Positions 7,854 to 14,749 of a stretch of DNA of 46,624 bases are shown here, piece after piece. The stretch lies in NCBI RefSeq assembly GCF_001591465.1, contig NZ_BCUY01000025.1, forward strand, positions 1 through 46,624. Reading direction: 5' to 3'. Source of the DNA: Cytobacillus firmus NBRC 15306. Its GTDB lineage: Bacteria; Bacillota; Bacilli; Bacillales; Cytobacillaceae. Position 1 is the stretch's first letter. The number at the start of each line of letters is the position of its first letter. Under the pieces are notes generated by a model. It was not told where the DNA came from. It saw only the letters and a program-made list of their open reading frames with translations, and did not search any database. A program made the translations under genes and the position numbers.

Positions 7854-8805
7854 GAAGTTTCCACAATTAAAAATCGGTCATATGACGCCTAAGTTTCCCA
7901 TTATGCAAGGGGGAATGGGCGTAGGGATTTCGTTAAGCGGCCTGGCATCAGCTGTTGCGAATGCCGGGGGGATTGGAATTATTTCAGGAACAGGAATTAG
8001 CATAGAAGAGTTAAGGCAGCATATACGAAAGGCCAGGGCATCTATCAAGGGTGAGGGCTATATTGGGGTGAATGTTTTATTTGCCATGAATGATTTTGCT
8101 GAAAAAATGAAGGCCGCCATCGAGGAAAAAGTGGATTTCATTATTTCAGGTGCAGGAATATCAAGGGATATGTACAATTGGGGCAAAGAATCCGGCACAC
8201 CGGTCATTTCGATTGTGTCATCTGCAAGGCTGGCTAAAATGTTCGAACGGCTGGGTGCTTCTGCCGTTGTCGTAGAGGGCAATGAGGCAGGAGGACATTT
8301 AGGGACCGAAAGACCATTATTCGATATTTTACCGGAAGTTGTGAAAGCTGTTAAGATTCCTGTCATAGCTGCCGGGGGAATCTTGACAGGAGAAGATATC
8401 GCGCATGCCATTCGCATCGGTGCTTCCGGTGTTCAGATGGGAACCAGATTTGTCGCAAGTCATGAATGTGATGCACCCCTATCCTTCAAGGAAAAGTATG
8501 TACATGCCAAACAGGAAGATATCGTTATGGTGAAAACCACCGTAGGTTTGGAAGGCCGTGCCATAAAGAATAACTTTACTGAACAAATATCTGACAATAA
8601 AAAGGTGAAAATCAAGAAATGCATCGATTGCCTAAAAAACTGCTCCTACCGCTTTTGCACATTGGATTCCCTGGTCACATCCATGGAGGGGGACTGTGAG
8701 AATGGTCTCGTATTTGCGGGGGCAAGAGTCCATGAAATTAACGAGATTCTGTCTGTTCAGACGATCATTCATAACATCAAAAGGGAATATGAAGCTTGTG
8801 TTTAA
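7852..8805 (+). CDS. nitronate monooxygenase / FabK-like flavin oxidoreductase
   Basis: A 317-aa FMN-binding TIM-barrel protein. Seen: QGGMGVGISLSGLASAVANAGG near the N-terminus, NEAGGHLG (residues about 144-151), and the phosphate-binding VIAAGGILTGEDIAHAIRIGASGVQMGTRF. These fit nitronate monooxygenase (oxidation of alkyl nitronates) and the related enoyl-ACP reductase FabK. The C-terminal part carries a Cys cluster (KKCIDCLKNCSYRFC, then another Cys in EGDCENG), as in some clostridial-type members, of unknown purpose. TTG start chosen because the N-terminus then matches the family length; its ribosome binding site lies in a hairpin. Confidence 0.85.
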   Translation: MKFPQLKIGHMTPKFPIMQGGMGVGISLSGLASAVANAGGIGIISGTGISIEELRQHIRKARASIKGEGYIGVNVLFAMNDFAEKMKAAIEEKVDFIISGAGISRDMYNWGKESGTPVISIVSSARLAKMFERLGASAVVVEGNEAGGHLGTERPLFDILPEVVKAVKIPVIAAGGILTGEDIAHAIRIGASGVQMGTRFVASHECDAPLSFKEKYVHAKQEDIVMVKTTVGLEGRAIKNNFTEQISDNKKVKIKKCIDCLKNCSYRFCTLDSLVTSMEGDCENGLVFAGARVHEINEILSVQTIIHNIKREYEACV

Positions 8806-8915
8806 TTTTAAAAGGATTACACGGGATTCATGATTCAGGAGATGCAACCAAACTGTTTTTAAATTTTCGCATGAGTGCAGTTGGTCAACGAGGCAGTGTT
8901 AACTTTTAAAAAAAG

Positions 8916-8944
8916 TTTACAAGCCCCTTCAATATTCTTAATAC
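8916..8944 (+). promoter_or_regulatory. sigma-A promoter for a short transcript
   Basis: TTTACA (8916-8921), a 17-nt spacer and TAATAC (8939-8944). Expected start of transcription is about 8951, only 75 nt before a strong terminator. Confidence 0.6.
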
Positions 8945-8950
8945 AAAGAT

Positions 8951-9026
8951 GCTAATGTAGATTTAGAGGGGATAGCATGTGTGGCTATCATGGCATTTGG
9001 CGCAGGTGGAGCCAAGTGCTTTTTTG
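8951..9026 (+). ncRNA. candidate small RNA, about 75 nt
   Basis: Between the promoter at 8916-8944 and a T6 run at 9020-9025 lie two adjacent hairpins: GATAGC/GCTATC (8971-8989) and GCATTTGGC/GCCAAGTGC (8993-9001 with 9011-9019, one G-U pair). The second plus the T run is a standard terminator. A 43-codon frame starts at 8978 after AGAGGGG, but it reads through the terminator hairpin, so an RNA product or leader is at least as likely. No Rfam family recognised. Confidence 0.4.
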
Positions 9027-9071
9027 TTTAGAAATTAAATTAACTCCAGCCCAACCGGAAATACATAACTA

Positions 9072-9101
9072 TTTACAAAAATTATCTTGGGATAATATAA
9101 T
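9072..9101 (+). promoter_or_regulatory. sigma-A promoter of riboswitch/gltT transcript
   Basis: TTTACA at 9072-9077, an 18-nt spacer and TATAAT at 9096-9101, placing the start of transcription near 9108, directly before the riboswitch. Confidence 0.65.
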
Positions 9102-9107
9102 GATTTA

Positions 9108-9250
9108 GTATTCTATGCTTAATCTTATTTTAAGAACGGGGGACCCAATATTTACAGCGGAGTTTCCGCTAGGGGTGAATCCTATGTATGGAAGGGCTTA
9201 CTGTTTCCGCAGTCCTAACCCGAAAGCTAACCTCGTCAGCGTTTAAGGAA
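9108..9250 (+). ncRNA. ydaO/yuaA-type c-di-AMP riboswitch aptamer
   Basis: Several conserved blocks of this class occur in order: CGGGGGACCCAA (9137-9148), GGGGTGAATCC (9172-9182), AAGGGCTTACTGTTTCCG, and AACCCGAAAGCTAACCTCGTCAGCG (9217 to 9241). These match the yuaA/ktrA leader of B. subtilis closely. The class binds cyclic di-AMP and normally turns expression off by termination. It precedes a terminator and then the gltT-like gene. The outer borders are approximate. Confidence 0.88.
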
Positions 9251-9279
9251 ACATAAGAGAATATGAAATTGTGTGAATT

Positions 9280-9313
9280 GACAAAATCCGCATTTTTGTC
9301 GATTTTCTTTTTT
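9280..9313 (+). terminator. riboswitch expression-platform terminator
   Basis: GACAAAA (9280-9286) pairs with TTTTGTC (9294-9300), followed by a T-rich stretch (9302-9313), between the aptamer and the gltT-like start. It is the probable conditional terminator used when c-di-AMP is bound. Confidence 0.7.
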
Positions 9314-9382
9314 ATCAGGATCATCTTTGTTTCCCTTGCCTGCGCAGCACGTATAAAACTAAACAAGAAGGTAGGGTAATTG

Positions 9383-10645
9383 ATGAAAAAAATTAAATTA
9401 AGTTTAGCCACTCAAATTTTCATCGGTCTTATTTTAGGGATCGCTGTTGGCGGTATTTTCTATGGAAGTGAAACGGCGCAAAGTGTCCTGCAGCCGTTTG
9501 GCGATCTTTTTATCCGCTTAATTAAAATGATTGTTGTTCCCATTGTACTATCAACCATTATTGTTGCCATCGCTGGTGTTGGAGACATAAAGTCCGTTGG
9601 TAAGCTTGGCGGGAAATCATTGGCTTATTTTATCGGCATGACCATGGTTGCCATTGTGGTTGGCCTCATTGCAGGTAATGTGATTCAGCCTGGTGCAGGC
9701 CTGAATATGGACAGCCTGCAGCAAAGTGACATTTCAAGTTATGTTGAAACCAATGAAGAGCAGGAAGGCAAGTCGATAGCGGATACATTTTTGCATATTG
9801 TGCCTACTAATCCAGTACGAGCCATGGTTGAAGGAGATATGCTGGCAATTATTTTCTTTGCCGTAGTATTTGGCCTTGGAATTGCAGCAATTGGGGATAA
9901 GGGAAAGCCAGTCCTTAGATTTTTCGAAGGTACGGCGAAGGCGATGTTCTATGTGACAAACCTGTTTATGAAGTATGCACCAATCGGGGTATTTGCCTTA
10001 ATTGGTGTAACAATCTCCAAGTACGGCTTTGCCTCACTGATTCCATTGGGCAAGCTGGCGCTTACTGTATATGGATCCATGATTTTCTTTGTTCTGGTTG
10101 TGTTAGGAGTTATGGCCAAAGTTGTCGGGTTCAGCATCTTTAAATTATTGAAGATGATAAAAGAGGAATTAATTTTGGCATTTTCAACAGCGAGCTCGGA
10201 AACAGTTCTTCCAAGAATCATGGACAAAATGGAGAAAGCGGGAAGCCCGAAACATATTTCTTCATTCGTTATTCCAACAGGGTACTCTTTTAACCTGGAC
10301 GGATCTGTTTTATATCAGGCGATTGCCTCTTTATTTATTGCCCAGATGTTTGGAATCGAATTGAGCATCGGACAGCAAATTACTTTAATGTTAGTGCTGA
10401 TGGTTACATCGAAAGGAATGGCGGGTGTACCTGGCGTATCCTTTGTTGTGCTGCTGGCGACATTCAGCACCATTGGATTGCCTGCAGAAGGCCTTGCCTT
10501 TATTGCGGGAATTGACCGTATCCTTGACATGGGACGCACAGCGGTTAACGTGGTGGGGAACTCACTGGCGGCAATTGTTATTGCGAAGTGGGAAGGGCAA
10601 TTCAACCCTCCAGCTGAAGAAAGATTTGAACAACAAGCATCATAA
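9383..10645 (+). CDS. gltT: GltT-like proton/sodium:glutamate-aspartate symporter
   Basis: A 420-aa polytopic membrane protein of the DAACS (dicarboxylate/amino acid:cation symporter) family. The transport-core signatures are present: the serine-rich AFSTASSETVLPRIMDKM (hairpin 1), IPTGYSFNLDGSVLYQ (TM7), and GIDRILDMGRTAVNVVGNSLA (TM8). The sequence follows B. subtilis GltT almost along its full length. The ATG at 9383 after GGTAGGG is preferred over the TTG at 9380. A c-di-AMP riboswitch lies upstream, so uptake of glutamate/aspartate is probably lowered when c-di-AMP is high. A 12-bp terminator follows. Confidence 0.92.
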   Translation: MKKIKLSLATQIFIGLILGIAVGGIFYGSETAQSVLQPFGDLFIRLIKMIVVPIVLSTIIVAIAGVGDIKSVGKLGGKSLAYFIGMTMVAIVVGLIAGNVIQPGAGLNMDSLQQSDISSYVETNEEQEGKSIADTFLHIVPTNPVRAMVEGDMLAIIFFAVVFGLGIAAIGDKGKPVLRFFEGTAKAMFYVTNLFMKYAPIGVFALIGVTISKYGFASLIPLGKLALTVYGSMIFFVLVVLGVMAKVVGFSIFKLLKMIKEELILAFSTASSETVLPRIMDKMEKAGSPKHISSFVIPTGYSFNLDGSVLYQAIASLFIAQMFGIELSIGQQITLMLVLMVTSKGMAGVPGVSFVVLLATFSTIGLPAEGLAFIAGIDRILDMGRTAVNVVGNSLAAIVIAKWEGQFNPPAEERFEQQAS

Positions 10646-10655
10646 TAGATTGGGA

Positions 10656-10693
10656 AACACTAACAAATGGTATTCGTTTGTTAGTGTTTTTTT
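10656..10693 (+). terminator. rho-independent terminator of gltT
   Basis: AACACTAACAAA (10656-10667) pairs with TTTGTTAGTGTT (10677-10688), followed by more T residues. Confidence 0.9.
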
Positions 10694-10713
10694 GTGTGTA
10701 GCGGGATAGTTCC

Positions 10714-10817
10714 GGTTCGGACACAGGAAGGGGAAAACGTCGGGTCTGAGTCCGAAGTTGGCTGGGGTTTAGACACAGGAAGGGGAAATCATCGGGCTTG
10801 AGTCCGAGGACAGTTTC
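10714..10817. repeat. two tandem 52-bp copies of a hairpin repeat
   Basis: GGTTCGGACACAGGAAGGGG (from 10714) recurs as GGTTTAGACACAGGAAGGGG (from 10766), a period of 52 bp; both copies end with a GTCCGA dyad arm. Within copy 1, TCGGACACAG and CTGAGTCCGA pair with one mismatch. Such elements occur between genes in Bacillus relatives (memory, not searched). No gene is seen between 10694 and 10904 apart from a TATAAT at 10875-10880. Confidence 0.6.
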
Positions 10818-10904
10818 AGGAAGGTTAACCCGGCGCCTGCTTTTATCATCTGCCCTTTAGGGTCATAATTATATTATAATGAAGAAAAAAAGGGAGGTAC
10901 TCAT

Positions 10905-11471
10905 ATGACACAGGGAAGTAAGGCGCTGTCACCAGAACAGCGGGATGAATTGCTGAAAACATTGAAGGCCCGTTTTGAGAAGAATATGCACAGGCATGAA
11001 GGGCTGGAATGGGCGGATGTACAAGCTAAGCTGGAGGCTCACCCTGAGAAATTATGGTCGCTGAATGAAATGGAAGAAACGGGCGGCGAACCGGATGTTG
11101 CCGGGTATGATGAAAAGACGGGCGAATACATATTTTATGATTGTGCAGCAGAAAGTCCTAAAGGCCGCAGAAGTGTTTGCTACGATCGTGAAGCACTGGA
11201 GGCAAGGAAAAAACATAAGCCGGAAAACAGTGTGATGGATATGGCAGCTGCCATGGGCGTTGAGCTTTTAACGGAAGAGCAATACCGGGAGCTCCAGGAG
11301 CTTGAAGCTTTTGATAAGAAAACATCGAGCTGGGTACAGACACCTGCTCATATCAGAAAACTTGGAGGGGCTCTCTTCTGTGACCGCAGCTACGACACAG
11401 TCTTTGTGTATCACAATGGAGCTGATTCCTACTATGCTGCAAGGGGGTTCCGCGGCTCGCTGAGAGTTTAG
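10905..11471 (+). CDS. DUF4256 domain protein
   Basis: A 188-aa soluble protein that covers the whole DUF4256 family length. Typical stretches are GLEWADVQAKLEAHPEKLWSLNEMEETGGEPDV, YDCAAESPKGRRSVCYDREALEARK and the C-terminal YHNGADSYYAARGFRGSL. Function is not known. AGGGAGGT lies 6 nt before the ATG and a TATAAT at 10875-10880 gives the likely promoter. Confidence 0.8.
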   Translation: MTQGSKALSPEQRDELLKTLKARFEKNMHRHEGLEWADVQAKLEAHPEKLWSLNEMEETGGEPDVAGYDEKTGEYIFYDCAAESPKGRRSVCYDREALEARKKHKPENSVMDMAAAMGVELLTEEQYRELQELEAFDKKTSSWVQTPAHIRKLGGALFCDRSYDTVFVYHNGADSYYAARGFRGSLRV

Positions 11472-11558
11472 GTTCAGGGAGACTCGGATTGTATGGCGCG
11501 TAAGAAGGATTCTGCGGTTTTTTTTGCTAAAACATATTTTAATAGGTATACCAGCAGG

Positions 11559-11590
11559 CGCGTTTGTAAAGGAACGCGTCTCTTTTTATT
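11559..11590 (+). terminator. likely terminator after DUF4256 gene
   Basis: CGCGTT (11559-11564) pairs with AACGCG (11573-11578), followed by TCTCTTTTTATT. A T8 run nearer the stop (11518-11525) has only a weak hairpin. Confidence 0.5.
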
Positions 11591-11711
11591 TACAAAAAGA
11601 TTGTCTGGCTTATCAGGAATAATATCTCCAATCCAGGTTAATTTATGAATGAGAATTATTAATCAATTCTGTACATAGTCAAAATGGGGATTATGGAAGG
11701 AGGTTGTTTAC

Positions 11712-12716
11712 TTGATATTAACCAATCCGCTAAGTGTTTCTGAAATTGGGACTCTATGGCAGACCTACCAGGAAAAAACTTTAATTATGAGATTTTTGGA
11801 ATACTTTATCGAAAAGTCAGATGAACAGGAGGCAAGGAATATATTAGGGGGATTATGGCAGGAATTGAACTTTTATGTGAAAGATATGGAAGAACTTTTC
11901 TCCGATCAAGGGATGGTTAAGCCTGTTGGATTTACTTCAGCTGATGTTAATTTAGAAGCCCCTAAATTGTACGATAATGGTTTTGATATCATGTTTCTTC
12001 GTATATTAAAGGAAGTTAGCATGGGGCTTTATACCCTGAATATGAATATGACCTACAATAAGAAAGTTTTATCGATTTATGAGGGGCTCACAACTGTGAC
12101 ACAGAAAATCTATAAGCTTTCGACTTTTTATCTGCTTGAAAAAGGAATTCTTTCGCTGCCTCCAAAAGTGACAATGCCAAAAAATATAGAATATATTAAG
12201 TCAAAAAAGTATAAGGAAGGTTTTAAGCTGACAGGCGATAAAAGGGCATTAAATGATCTTGAAATAGGGATTCTTCATCATAACATGGAAGCAAACAATA
12301 TCGGGATGCAGCTTATTACAGGTTTTGCGCAATGTGCACAAAACAAAGAGGCCAAAAAATATTTTTTAAAGGGAAAAGAACTTGCCAAGAAACAAATAAA
12401 AATGATGGAAGAAATCCTTTTGGAGGGTGATGTTCAATTTTCCGCAACCTCAGGGGTTACGGTAACCACATCGACAGTACCTCCGTTTTCCGACAAACTT
12501 ATGATGCATTGCATTTACATACTCAATGGGTTTAGCCTTGTAGGATCCGGCACAGGTGCATTCTTTAGCTTGAGAAATGATATAGCGATGAAATCCATGA
12601 TACTGGCGAAGGATATTTACTTCTATGCCCAAGAGGGAATTAAAATCAAGATTAAAAACGGATGGTTTGAGGAGCCCCCGCAAATGGAGGACCGTCCGGG
12701 ACTCATAAGAGAATAA
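11712..12716 (+). CDS. DUF3231 family protein (first copy)
   Basis: A 334-aa mainly helical protein made of two similar halves, as in DUF3231 proteins. The N-terminal SEIGTLWQTYQEKTLI and C-terminal PPFSDKLMMHCIYILNGFSLVGSGTGAFFSLRNDI, and WFEEPPQ near the end, are shared with the second copy at 27769-28773. The function is unknown; the helical pattern suggests ferritin-like four-helix bundles. TTG start with AAGGAGG 9 nt before it. Confidence 0.82.
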   Translation: MILTNPLSVSEIGTLWQTYQEKTLIMRFLEYFIEKSDEQEARNILGGLWQELNFYVKDMEELFSDQGMVKPVGFTSADVNLEAPKLYDNGFDIMFLRILKEVSMGLYTLNMNMTYNKKVLSIYEGLTTVTQKIYKLSTFYLLEKGILSLPPKVTMPKNIEYIKSKKYKEGFKLTGDKRALNDLEIGILHHNMEANNIGMQLITGFAQCAQNKEAKKYFLKGKELAKKQIKMMEEILLEGDVQFSATSGVTVTTSTVPPFSDKLMMHCIYILNGFSLVGSGTGAFFSLRNDIAMKSMILAKDIYFYAQEGIKIKIKNGWFEEPPQMEDRPGLIRE

Positions 12717-12734
12717 AAGCTCCTGCTCAGTCTA

Positions 12735-12772
12735 ACACTAACATTAGTGTCCAGAACACTAAATTTCAGTGT
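12735..12772. promoter_or_regulatory. two operator-like dyads
   Basis: ACACTAACATTAGTGT (12735-12750) is a perfect 6-bp-arm dyad. ACACT-N7-AGTGT (12756-12772) follows at once and shares its first half, AACACTAA. Their pairing and their place before a small frame suggest a repressor site. The core ACTAACATTAGT recurs on the other strand at 45818-45829. Confidence 0.4.
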
Positions 12773-12781
12773 GGGGGGTAT

Positions 12782-12907
12782 TTGTACACGCTTTTCAACT
12801 TTTTCTCTGCTTTAATTACTTTGGTTATTAAAGTGTCATTCTTTTTCGAAAAGATGGGTGCCAGATTTGACAGGCTGATTAGGAAACCATCTTTTTCACT
12901 TGTATAA
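12782..12907 (+). CDS. possible 41-aa hydrophobic peptide
   Basis: A TTG frame preceded by a run of six G (12773-12778). Residues 2-22 are hydrophobic and aromatic, followed by a basic tail (EKMGARFDRLIRK). It has operator-like dyads upstream and a terminator at 12946-12980, so it may be its own small transcription unit, e.g. a membrane peptide. Evidence is positional only. I see nothing else in 12717-13162. Confidence 0.35.
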   Translation: MYTLFNFFSALITLVIKVSFFFEKMGARFDRLIRKPSFSLV

Positions 12908-12945
12908 GTTGTTGGCGGGCAGATTACATTTCCACATTGTTAACT

Positions 12946-12980
12946 AAGGCAAGCACTCCAATCTGTGCTTGCCTTTTAGT
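12946..12980 (+). terminator. strong rho-independent terminator
   Basis: AAGGCAAGCAC (12946-12956) pairs with GTGCTTGCCTT (12965-12975), followed by T residues. It ends a transcript that holds no annotated gene except the small frame at 12782-12907. Confidence 0.8.
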
Positions 12981-13162
12981 TTGTTTCATAGATGATTTTT
13001 CCTGTCCGGGATTTATCATAATCGCTTAATGACCTCATGAATTATAAAAAGGCAGGAACAGGGATTTTTTTTTAGATGGGGAAGATTATATTCGCCAGTG
13101 TCCCTATAAGTAGTTATAATTAATTATTACTAGATGTAACTATTCAGAGAAGGAGATACATA

Positions 13163-13954
13163 ATGAAAAGGAAATCCCTGTTATTTTTTTCATCAATGGT
13201 CCTTTTTTTATTATTGGCTGGATGTCAGTCTGAAAATACAGGAGAAGAGCAGCGGGATGCAGCTGGAGAGAGTGTGGAACTGACTATTTCAGCAGCGGCA
13301 AGCCTGCAGGATGCCTTAACGGAGATCGAAGCAAGGTTCGAAAAAGAACATCCAAATGTGCAGATCTACTTTAACTTTGGAGCTTCAGGTTCTCTTCAGC
13401 AGCAAATCTCCCAGGGAGCACCCGCTGATCTTTTCTTTTCAGCTGCAGAGGATAAATTTGATAAACTGGTGAATGACGGACTGATTGAAGAAAAGAATGG
13501 AATTGACTTGGTCGAGAATGAGCTTGTACTAGTGGTGCCAAAGGGGTCGAAGATCAAATCGTTTCATGATCTCACTGAAGCAGATAAATTGTCCATCGGC
13601 ACACCGGAGTCGGTTCCTGCCGGGAAATATGCGAAGGAATCATTAGAAAAAATGGATATCTGGAACAATATAGAAGAAAAAGTGGTGTATGCCAAAGATG
13701 TCCGCCAGGTCCTTACATATGTAGAGACAAATAATGTGGATGCCGGAATTGTTTATAAAACGGATGCGTTATTATCTGAAAAGGTCAACATAGTGGACAC
13801 GGCAGAGGAGAATACTCATGATCCTATCATTTATCCTTTGGGTGTGATTAAGGATACAAGTCATCCAGAGGAAGCTAAGCTGTTCTATGATTATCTTCAA
13901 AATGAAAAATCTAAGGATATTTTTAAAGAGTATGGATTTAAAGGATTGAAATAA
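13163..13954 (+). CDS. modA: molybdate ABC transporter substrate-binding lipoprotein
   Basis: A 263-aa lipoprotein: signal peptide with lipobox LLAGC (Cys21), then the periplasmic-binding fold of ModA. Conserved parts are LTISAAASLQDALTEIEARFE near the mature N-terminus (oxyanion-binding Ser residues), FNFGASGSLQQQISQGAPADLFFSA, and the C-terminal NNVDAGIVYKTDAL and YPLGVIKD. It captures molybdate (or tungstate) outside the membrane. GAAGGAGA lies before the ATG. modB follows after 4 nt. Confidence 0.92.
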   Translation: MKRKSLLFFSSMVLFLLLAGCQSENTGEEQRDAAGESVELTISAAASLQDALTEIEARFEKEHPNVQIYFNFGASGSLQQQISQGAPADLFFSAAEDKFDKLVNDGLIEEKNGIDLVENELVLVVPKGSKIKSFHDLTEADKLSIGTPESVPAGKYAKESLEKMDIWNNIEEKVVYAKDVRQVLTYVETNNVDAGIVYKTDALLSEKVNIVDTAEENTHDPIIYPLGVIKDTSHPEEAKLFYDYLQNEKSKDIFKEYGFKGLK

Positions 13955-13958
13955 CTAT

Positions 13959-14615
13959 ATGGCTACTGATTTTTGGTCACCAGTCCTATTATCTGCTGAA
14001 GTTGCGGCTGTCTCAGGAGTATTGGCAATTATTCTTGGCGTTAGCATAGGGAAGGGTATGGCAAATAAAAGATTTAAAGGAAAAGCCATTGCAGAGACCG
14101 CTTTTCTTTTGCCATTAGTATTACCGCCATCTGTTGTAGGGTTTTTGCTGATTGTCATTTTTGGAAGAAACAGTTTTGCAGGCCAATTCATTGAGTTTAT
14201 TTTTAAACAGCCAGTTATGTTTACATGGTGGGCCGCTGTTATCGCTTCAACGGTTGTCGCATTTCCTCTGATGTATCAGTCTGCCAAGACAGGCTTTGAA
14301 GCGATTGATCGTGACATTGAAAATGCGGCTCGGGTAGATGGGGCGAATGATATTCAATTATTTATGAATATCACGATCCCTCTTTCATACAAGGCCATTA
14401 TTTCAGGCGGCATTCTAAGTTTTGCCAGGGCATTGGGAGAGTTCGGAGCTACTTTAATGTTTGCCGGTAATATTCCGGGGAAAACACAAACGATTTCAAC
14501 AGCTATTTATGTAGCCATTGATTCAGGCAATATGGAAATGGCCTGGTTATGGGTAGCGTGTATGATCGGAATATCATTTATCATGTTAGTTTTTGTTCAG
14601 CTGATTAAAACATAA
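13959..14615 (+). CDS. modB: molybdate ABC transporter permease
   Basis: A 218-aa permease with about five TM helices. The EAA loop (ENAARVDGANDIQLFMNITIPLSYKAIISGG) contacts the ATPase; FARALGEFGATLMFAGNIPGKTQTISTAIY is the ModB signature. It starts 4 nt after modA. No modC ATPase follows: a terminator comes next and then a minus-strand operon, so the ATPase must be encoded elsewhere or shared. Confidence 0.92.
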   Translation: MATDFWSPVLLSAEVAAVSGVLAIILGVSIGKGMANKRFKGKAIAETAFLLPLVLPPSVVGFLLIVIFGRNSFAGQFIEFIFKQPVMFTWWAAVIASTVVAFPLMYQSAKTGFEAIDRDIENAARVDGANDIQLFMNITIPLSYKAIISGGILSFARALGEFGATLMFAGNIPGKTQTISTAIYVAIDSGNMEMAWLWVACMIGISFIMLVFVQLIKT

Positions 14616-14617
14616 GA

Positions 14618-14645
14618 AGACATCCTTTCGCGGGATGTCTATTTC
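14618..14645 (+). terminator. terminator of modAB
   Basis: AGACATCC (14618-14625) pairs with GGATGTCT (14633-14640); only a short T-rich tail follows, so the strength is uncertain. Confidence 0.55.
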
Positions 14646-14685
14646 AGGAAGGCTGGAGGGCGGATGATACTTCAGATGACAGATT

Positions 14686-14712
14686 AAAAAAGAGCTGCCA
14701 AAAGTGGCAGCT
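14686..14712 (-). terminator. terminator of the ABC exporter operon
   Basis: On the minus strand AGCTGCCA pairs with TGGCAGCT around CTTT, followed by CTTTTTT (plus-strand 14686-14692). Confidence 0.85.
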
Positions 14713-14749
14713 TAATGGTTGATCCAGTACTTCTAAACTCTCCAGGGAA

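Noticed and set aside
8058..8417. Minus-strand frame of 119 codons
   Set aside because: Antisense to the nitronate monooxygenase; Ala/Ser/Pro-rich shadow.
10714..10817. CRISPR array
   Set aside because: Only two copies, directly adjacent without spacers, each with an internal dyad; no cas genes nearby.
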